39,578 bases of DNA from Halovivax sp. (GTDB lineage Archaea; Halobacteriota; Halobacteria; Halobacteriales; Natrialbaceae), in NCBI GenBank assembly GCA_007119345.1, contig SKPV01000085.1:1-39578 (forward strand), in the 5' to 3' direction. Within the stretch, counting starts at the first letter, position 1. Every line of letters starts with the position of its first letter. Shown one piece after another: positions 29,884 to 38,000 of this stretch. The position numbers were made by a program, and so were the translations under genes. Under the pieces are notes generated by a model, which did not search any database, had not been told where the DNA came from, and saw only the letters and a program-made list of their open reading frames with translations.

Positions 29884-31029
29884 ATGGACGTAGCCGCCGG
29901 CGACGAGACCGACGCTACCGGTCCACTCGACGTGCTGTTGCTCGAGGATTCCCCCGACGAGGCGGCGCTCGTCGAGCGGATCGTCCGCGGGCGTGGGGAC
30001 GGCGATCTCACCGCCACTGGCGCCGCCGTCACCGTCGGGGAGTGGCACCACGCGGACTCGCTCGCGGCGGCGATCGACGTCCTGAATCGGGAGTCGGTCG
30101 ACGTCGTCCTCTCGGATTTGATGGTGCCCGACAGCCGGGGCGTCGCCACCGTCTCCGCGCTCGTCGACCACGCGCCGACCGTGCCGATCATCGCGCTCAC
30201 CTCCTACGACGAGGACGTCGCCGGCACGCGGGCGATTCAAGCCGGCGCCCAGGACTACCTCGTCAAGGGTCGGATCGACGGCGAGCTCGTCGACCGGGCG
30301 ATCCGCTACGCGATCAAGCTGAAACGTCACGAACTCGACCTGGTCGCGACGAACCGGCGCCTCGCCCTGCTCAACCGGATCATCGGCCACGACATCCAGC
30401 GAGAGATGAGCGTCGCCGTGGGCTGGGTCGGCGAACTGGCGGGACAGTCTGACGCCGGCGACGCCGACGCCGTCGACGCCCTGAACGACGCCCTCGCGAA
30501 CGTGGTCGAACTCGCCGACGCGGCGGCGGACGTGGTGACCGTCGTCGAGGAGGAGACCGGGGAGACGCTCGAAGCCCGATCGATCGACGCGATCGTCGAA
30601 GCCGAGATCGAGCGGTTCACCCGCGAGCACCCGGCCGTCGAGTTTTCCCTCGAGGGAACCGAGGGCGAGGTTCCGGTCCTCGCGACGCCCATGCTGGGGT
30701 CGGTCTTCGAGCACCTCTTCGCCGAAGCGATCCAGATACGCGATGACGACCCGCCCCGACCGCGTGTCGGAATCGCCGCGAACGACGAGCACGTCACCGT
30801 GACGCTCGAGGGCGACGGAGTCGCCCTCAGCGATGGGCAGGCGGCGTTCCTGAACGATCGCGACACGCCCTCGGAGTCCGCCCGCCGGATGCGAACCGGG
30901 CTCTACCTCGCGGCGACCGTGATCGAGCACCTCGGCGGCTCGATCGCGGTCGATCCCGGCCCGCAGATCGCGGTCACGCTCGAGCGCCCGCCCGAAGCGG
31001 ACGGGCCGGTGACGGACGCGGCTGGGTGA
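29884..31029 (+). CDS. Receiver domain fused to a decayed histidine-kinase-like half
   Basis: 381 residues. The receiver (about 14-135) has the acid pocket E21/D22, phospho-acceptor D78 in LSDLMVPD, T106 and K128. A dimerisation-like helix follows with H169 in RIIGHDI, the layout of haloarchaeal hybrid kinases. The ATPase half is degenerate: the N box reads FEHLFAEAIQI without the Asn, and the G1 position reads EGDGVALS without the D-x-G-x-G pattern. The G2-like MRTGLYLAATV remains. It therefore probably does not bind ATP normally. It is downstream of an intact kinase, its likely phospho-donor. Confidence 0.85.
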   Translation: MDVAAGDETDATGPLDVLLLEDSPDEAALVERIVRGRGDGDLTATGAAVTVGEWHHADSLAAAIDVLNRESVDVVLSDLMVPDSRGVATVSALVDHAPTVPIIALTSYDEDVAGTRAIQAGAQDYLVKGRIDGELVDRAIRYAIKLKRHELDLVATNRRLALLNRIIGHDIQREMSVAVGWVGELAGQSDAGDADAVDALNDALANVVELADAAADVVTVVEEETGETLEARSIDAIVEAEIERFTREHPAVEFSLEGTEGEVPVLATPMLGSVFEHLFAEAIQIRDDDPPRPRVGIAANDEHVTVTLEGDGVALSDGQAAFLNDRDTPSESARRMRTGLYLAATVIEHLGGSIAVDPGPQIAVTLERPPEADGPVTDAAG

Positions 31030-31073
31030 CTGCGGACGAGATGGGGCGGAGGCTCGTCCGGGCAGCCGTGACG

Positions 31074-31078
31074 TATAT
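31074..31078 (+). promoter_or_regulatory. TATA-like box of the HxlR-HalX gene
   Basis: tatat is centred about 29 nt before the ATG at 31105, fitting its own leaderless promoter despite the short 75-bp gap. Confidence 0.55.
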
Positions 31079-31104
31079 CCGCACGCACTCGGAAGGGTCG
31101 TGTA

Positions 31105-31950
31105 ATGGGCGACGAGCGTGGCGACCGGGAGGACGCGCTGTTCGCCACGCTCTCGATCCTCTCGAAGAAGTGGACGCCGGCGGTCGTGCTGGCGCTGGCC
31201 GAGGAGGGACCACTCGGCTTTTCCGGGATTCAGTCGGTCGTCTCCGGCGTCTCCTCGAAGGTCCTCACGCAGTCCCTCGAGACGCTGGTCGAGGCCGGCG
31301 TCGTCGAACGGACGGTCGTCACCGAGTCGCCCCTACGCGTCGAATACGCACTCACCGACGCCGGGTACGAACTCGAGTCGGTGTTCGAGTGCCTGGCGGA
31401 CTGGGGCGGTCGCCATCTGGGCCAGGACGTGCCCGTGATCGTCGTCGCCGACGAGGATAGCCGACTCACGGGACTCTTCCAGCGCTGGTTCGAACCGACC
31501 TACGTCGTTCATCGCGCCCACGACCGGACCGAGTTGCTGGACGCGGTCGATCGGGACACGACGGTCGTCGTCTACGACGCGCACCTCCCCGGATCGGAAC
31601 ACGTCGACGTCCCCGCGCTCGTCGGGGGCGTCACCGAGGCGTGTCGACTCGTCGCCTTGCGCACCGAGCGGATCGACCTCGGGTTGCTCGATCGCGACTG
31701 CGACGCGGTCGTGCGGAAACCGGCCGCGAAGGAGGCCGTCGGCGCCGTCATCGAGACCCAGATCGAACGGTACGGCGAGCCGGCGGTCGAACGTGAGTAC
31801 CACGCGCTCTGTGAGAAACGCGAGGCGCTCGCGTCGAACGTCTCGGCTGCGGTGCTGGCCGAGAGCGATCGGTACGCCGACCTGTGTGCACGGATCGAGG
31901 CGCTCGCCGCGGACCACGAAGGCGCAAACGCGGGTGACGGCGAGGCCTAA
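31105..31950 (+). CDS. HxlR-type regulator fused to receiver and HalX domains
   Basis: 281 residues. The N-terminal winged helix (about 8-105) is HxlR-like: ILSKKWTPAVVLALAEEGPLGFSGIQ, VSSKVLTQSLETLVEAGVVER, and a wing with RVEYALTDAGYEL. The middle (about 110-215) is a receiver with D116/D118, the phospho-acceptor-like D158 in VVYDAHLPG, and K205 in RKPAAK. The C-terminus (about 216-268) matches HalX, a haloarchaeal domain found after receivers (EREYHALCEKREALASN). The order DNA-binding, receiver, HalX is unusual, since receivers usually lead. It is a likely output regulator for the kinases upstream. Confidence 0.88.
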   Translation: MGDERGDREDALFATLSILSKKWTPAVVLALAEEGPLGFSGIQSVVSGVSSKVLTQSLETLVEAGVVERTVVTESPLRVEYALTDAGYELESVFECLADWGGRHLGQDVPVIVVADEDSRLTGLFQRWFEPTYVVHRAHDRTELLDAVDRDTTVVVYDAHLPGSEHVDVPALVGGVTEACRLVALRTERIDLGLLDRDCDAVVRKPAAKEAVGAVIETQIERYGEPAVEREYHALCEKREALASNVSAAVLAESDRYADLCARIEALAADHEGANAGDGEA

Positions 31951-32001
31951 GCCGGACGCGAAGAGGTGGTGTTGGCACGGGCGTCACTTCCCCCTGCCGG
32001 G

Positions 32002-32039
32002 CTTACCTCGGGGTAACCTCCGCCCCACCGGGAGGTAAG
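32002..32039. promoter_or_regulatory. Inverted repeat before the giant beta-helix gene
   Basis: cttacctc (32002-32009) and gaggtaag (32032-32039) are perfect 8-bp arms around 22 bp; an inner ttacc/ggtaa pair allows an alternative hairpin. It lies just upstream of the TATA-like ctatag (32047-32052). It could be a terminator of the HalX gene or an operator. Confidence 0.5.
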
Positions 32040-32046
32040 CGCCAAG

Positions 32047-32052
32047 CTATAG
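32047..32052 (+). promoter_or_regulatory. TATA-like box of the giant beta-helix gene
   Basis: ctatag is centred about 26 nt before the ATG at 32075, consistent with leaderless transcription. Confidence 0.55.
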
Positions 32053-32074
32053 TCTCTTGACGGTGACAATCCGT

Positions 32075-35000
32075 ATGAATCGAATTTCTTCGTGTGGCGA
32101 CTGGGGAAATATCAGGGTGCAGGCGTTTGCGGTGTTGTTTTCCGTACTCATGGTGAGCTCGGTCGTGGCACCGGTCGGCGCCGTGGGCGTCTCGGGCGAC
32201 GGCGTCGACGGTGGGTGGGCCGACGACACCGAGGGGCTGGCGTCGGCCAGTCTCGACGGGGAAGGTACTGATTCGTCGCCGACCGAAGGGGACGATGGCG
32301 AGGAGGTGGGCGACTCCGACCCGAATATTGACGGGAGCGATGACGCGACGTCGGACGGCGAGGACGAACCTGCGTCATACCGATCGGAACCCACCGCAAC
32401 TGAGTCGGACGACCAAGGGGATGAGACCGATTCCACCGACGAAGGGGACGAGACGGAGACGCAGTCCGAAGAACCGAGTACTACGACGGCTACTTCCACC
32501 TCGCTGAACGGTTGCACCGTCGTCGCCGAGGACGAGTCTATCCAGGACGCGATCGACGCTGCCGACCCCGGCGACACGATCTGCGTCGAGGACGGGACCT
32601 ACCAGGAGGAACTGGTGATCGCCACGGCGGGGCTCACCCTCGCGGGCGTGGACGACGCGCCGACGATCTCCTCGAGCTGGGGCGACGACGTGGCGATCAC
32701 CGTCACGGCCGAGAACGTCACCATCGAGAACCTCAGAGCCGAGGGCTTCGACACCCACGGCATCCTGCTCGACGAAGCGCACGGGGCGGTCGTCGCGGAC
32801 GTCGATGTCGTGAACAACCAGATCGGGATCGAGGTCGCCGGTTCCGACGGCGTCGAGCTCAGGGACAACTCGATCGAGAACGACGATGTCGGCGTCGAGA
32901 TCGTCTCCTCGAGCGATGTGCAGGTGCTGGACAGCGAACTCGGCGGCTCCGGCACGGACAGCGCCATCACCGTGGTCGACTCCGACGAGGTCCTGGTGCA
33001 GGGCAACGGGATCAACGACGTCAGAGGAGACGGTGTGGGGACGCTGGTGGTCGATGGCTCGACCGACGTCACCATCGACGCGAATAGCTTCCAGAACAAC
33101 TGGGAGGGGATCGAGATCGTGGACTCGACCGACGTCACCCTCTCGAACAACGTGATCGCCGACAATCAGAGGCACAACGGCGAACTGCCGTCGGTGCTGG
33201 TCGCGGAGTCCGACGGCGTGACCCTCGACGACAACGGGATTTCGGGTGGGAACTTCGGCGTCGACGTCGTGCTCCAGAACGTGACGGACGCCGACCTCCT
33301 CGACAACGTCCTCGAGACCGGGGTCTTCTTCGAGGGCGAGGCACTGGCCCACTTCGTCCACACGGTCGAGGGGAACACGGTCGACGGGGCGGCGCTGGTC
33401 TACTCCGAGGGCGAGACCGCGCCGACGGTCGACGAGAGCGCGGGCCAGCACATCTTCGTCGACGCGACGGACCTCGTCGTGGAAGATCACGCGTTCGAGG
33501 GCTCGGCCGCACCGCTGCAGATCGCGTTCAGCGACGGAGCCGAGGTACGGAACAACACCGTCTCGGGGGCGACCATCGAGGGTTGGGCGGACACGGCCGC
33601 GCTCAGGGTCCACGCCTCCAGTGGCACGACCGTCGAGGAGAACACCGTCAGCGACAACCTGGGCCACGGGCTGGGGCTCTCAGGGTCGACCGACGCGATC
33701 GTCCGGCAGAACGTCGTCACGAACAACGGCGAGGCCGGCATTCACGTTACCGACGCGATCGGCGGTACCGTGACTAACAACACCGCCACGGCGAACGAGC
33801 GCGACGGGATCCGCGTCTCCGGTGCCGACGGCACCGTCGTCGAGGAAAACGACGTCAGCGAGAACGAGCGCGACGGGATCCGCGTCGTCGGTGGCGTCGA
33901 CGTCGAGGTCGACGCAAACGACGCGGCGGACAACGGGGCGGACGGCATCCGGGTCGTCGACGCCACCGACGTGCTGGTCAGCGAGAACGTACTGGACGGC
34001 AACGACGAGAGCGGGGTTCACGTCGACGGCTCGACGGACGCCGTCGTCACCGACAACTACGCTACCGGCCACGACCATGGCCTGCTGATCGCCGACTCGG
34101 TCGGCGGGCTGCTCACGGAGAACAACGTGACGGGTAACGCCCACGGGATTCACGTCGAGGGCTCCGAGGGAACCCAACTCTCCAACAACGACGTGCACGA
34201 CAACACGGAAGGGATCGTCGTGGCGGACTCGACCGACGTCGTGATCGACGCCAACACGGTGTGGGAAAACGACGGCGTCCTCTCCGAAGGGAGCGGGATC
34301 CTCGTCGTCGACTCCCTGAACGTCGAGGTGACGAACAACCAGCTCACTGACAACGACTTCGTGGGGGTCATCGTCGACGGCTCCGACGGAACGATCGTAG
34401 AGGCGAACACGGCATCGGGTCACGAAGCCGACCTGGTTCTCAAGGAGTCGACTGCCGCCGAGGTTCGTGACAACACATTCGAGACGGGGCTGTTCATCGA
34501 CGGGACGGACCTGTCCCACTTCCAGCACACCGTCGAGGACAACACCGTCGCCGGCGAGGAGCTGTACTACGTCTCGGGCGCCGACGATCCAACGATCCCC
34601 GTCGACGCCGCACAGATCGTCGTCGTCGATTCGACGAACGTTGCCATCGAGGACCGCGACCTCGACGGCGTTGCGGTCGGGATCCAGGTGGCCTACAGCG
34701 ACGGCGCCGAGATCAGCGAGAACACGGTGACGGACACGACGCTGACGACCCAGCCCAGCCAGGGCCAGGCGTACATGGTGACCCGTCCCGGCGCGATCAC
34801 GGTCCGGGGCTCCGACGAGGCGTCGATCGACGATAACACCGTCGAGCGCGGACACAGCGGTATTCGCGTTGACGACGCGACCGACGTGCTGATTTCGAAC
34901 AACCACGCACACGACCACCGTCTCCACGGGATCAGCATCGAGAACGCTCCCGGAGCCACCGTTTCCGAAAACACTATCACCGAGAACGACGCGTCGAACG

Positions 35001-38000
35001 CTGGGGTCGGGGTCTCGATTCGGGGATCAGTCGACGTGACCGTCGCGGACAACGACTTCACGGAGAACTTCGACGGGATCGACGTCCGTGACTCGCCAAG
35101 CATTACGATCGTCGGCAATTACGTCGCCGACGGCTGGCAGCCGATCACCGTCCGCGACTCCGATTCGGCGCTCGTCGATTCGAACGTCGTCGAGGACGGC
35201 ACCGGCGTCTCGATCAGACTCCTCAGGTCTGACGGAACCGCGCTGAACAACTCCGTCACCGGTGGAACTAATCACGGAATTTATACGAACGAAGCGGACG
35301 TGACGATCGAGGAGAATTACATCGAGAACGCCGGCGCCAGCGGGATCGCCATCAACGGTTACGGCGATCGGTCCAGCTACGCGACGCTCGTGAACAACAC
35401 CGTCGTCGCCAGCGAAGACCACGGCATCTGGGTCCGAAACGTGCTCGACGGGACAACCATCCACGGGAACACCGTGACGGACGCGGGCGGGAACGGAATT
35501 CACTTCAGCGGGACGTACTCTACGTGGATAACCGAGAACCTGAACCTGCACGACAACACGATTTCCGGGGCCGCCGGGTACGGTATCAACCTCCACCGGG
35601 CCGAGGGAGTGGTCGAACACAACGAGGTCACCGATAACGGCGACGGCGGAATACGAGCGACCCACCAGGCCAACGACGTCGAGATCGCCCGGAACACCGT
35701 CACGGACAATCCCAGCCACGGCATCGTCGTCGACGGCGCCGACGAACTCTCGGTCCACAACAACACGGCGTCGAACAACCACGCCGACCTCTTCCTCGAC
35801 GAAGCGACCGACACCATCGCGCACGACAACACCTTCCAGGCTGGCGTCCTGATCGAGGGCGACGACCCCTCGGACTTCGACCACGAGTTCAACCACTCGA
35901 CGGTCAACGGCGGCCCGATTCAGGTGTTCCTCGGCGACGACGACCACACCTTCGGCGCCGACGTGGGGCAACTGATCGTGGCGTTCGCCGACGACGTCGA
36001 CGTCGGAGGCGTCAACGTCGGCGACGACCTCGCATCGATACAGGTCACCGAGAGCGGCGATGTTGACGTCGACGACCTCAGCCTCGCGGACGGCCTCGGA
36101 CTCCACGTCACGAATTCGGGGAACGTCTCCGTGACGGGGTCGAGCATGGCGGGAGGGACGCCGGCGGCGATCTACGTCGAGAATTCGGGCGACGTGACGG
36201 TTACGAACACCGCGGTCGATCCCGGTCTAGGCAGTGGCATCTGGCTCGAGGACGTCGGTAGCGTGGAACTCCAGCACAACGACCTCACGGAACGCGACGG
36301 GACTGGTATTCACGTACACACTGCGGAAACGGTCCTTCTTCACGACAACACCGTTTTCGACGGCGCCTCGACCGGTGTTTGGATCGAGGAGGTCGACGAC
36401 GCCACCCTCACGGATACCGTTATTTCCGACAACGACGGGGACGGTCTCGTGCTCATGAGTATCTTCGAACCGCTCATTGAGGACATAACGGTGGCCGAGA
36501 ACGGCGGTGATGGCGTCGTACTGGGCGATTCCAACGTGGATTCGGTCGACGGTGCGCAGCTGACCAGCGTCGAAATCGTCGACAACGACGGGGTCGGGCT
36601 GGCGATCTCGCAATCCGACGACGTCCACGCCGAGAACGCGACCATCGAGAACAACGGTGTCGGGATCGACATCTCGTCCGCGTCGGGATTCGAGCTGACC
36701 GAGAGCGCTGTCCGGAACAACGACGGCGACGGCGTCTACGGCGTTGGGCTCTCGAACCTGGTGATCGCCGACTCAGTGATCGCCGACAACGCCGGCCACG
36801 GACTCGATCTGACGCAATCGGGGTCCGGTGGCGGTTTCCTGATCGAATCGAACACGATCTCGAATAATGAGGACGGCCTCTCACTGGACGTCTCCGGCGG
36901 ATTCAGCCCGGCGTTTTCGGACGTCGTGGTCACCGACAACGCGATCTGGAACAACGCGGGAACAGGGATCGCGGTTCTCGAGGATCTCGACGAGTCTGAC
37001 GACATTCTGCTCGAGTACAACAGCATCGAGGGTAACGCTGACGGCGTTACCTACGTCGAAGATTCCTGTGACGGGTTCTACGATGGGCCGTGTCTGGACG
37101 CCACCAACAACTGGTGGGGCGACGAGAGCGGCCCGAGCGGCGAGGGTGACGGCCAGGGCGACTCGGTCGGGACGGCCATCGATTACGATCCGTTCCTCAA
37201 CGAGGACCCCGTCGATGCGGCGCCGCTCGACGCCCACTTCGAACTCTCGATCGACGGGACGAACTCACCGGTCGACGCGGGTGATGACCTCGAAATCGAC
37301 GTCACTGTCACCAACGCGGGTGGGGAGACGGGAACCCAGACGATCGAACTTGAGGACTTCGACGGGATCGTCGTCGACAACCAGGACGTCACCCTGGCCG
37401 AGGGCGACGACGAGACGCTGACGCTCACCTGGGCGACGACGAGTGCGGACGCCGGCCTGGACCACGTCACCGTCCGGAGCGAGGACGAGTCGGTCTCCGA
37501 GCAGGTGGCAATACTCACGGGCGAGACCATCGAGATCGACACCTGTACGACGATCTCGATGCCGGGCAACTACACGCTGACCAGCGATCTCGCGGGATCC
37601 AACACCTGTATCCAGATCACCGCGAGCGACGTGCACTTCGACGGCAACGGGCACACGATCCAGGGCGTCGACGTGGACGACGACGGATCTCAGTACGGCA
37701 TCCACGTCGACGACGCGGACGGCGTCACCGTCGAGCACGTGACGGTCGACGGCTGGGATACTGGACTGTACTTCTCTGGAAGTGACGGCGTGGTCACGGA
37801 CGTGCTCGTCGAGAACGGAGATACTGGTGCCGAGTTCGCTAACGCGCACGACAACGAGGTGACGAACCTCACGGTTCGCTACACCGAGAACCGGGCGCTC
37901 ACAGTCGGTGGATTCTCATACAGTGCGGCGAGCGGGAACACCTTCACGAACATCACCGCGTACGACACCGAGCAGAGTGCTGGCTCCAACCCGGGTTCGA

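Noticed and set aside
27676..30930. Minus-strand open frame of over 1,000 codons opposite the signalling genes
   Set aside because: It is an antisense shadow of two clear + strand genes, rich in Arg/Asp/Val without any domain.
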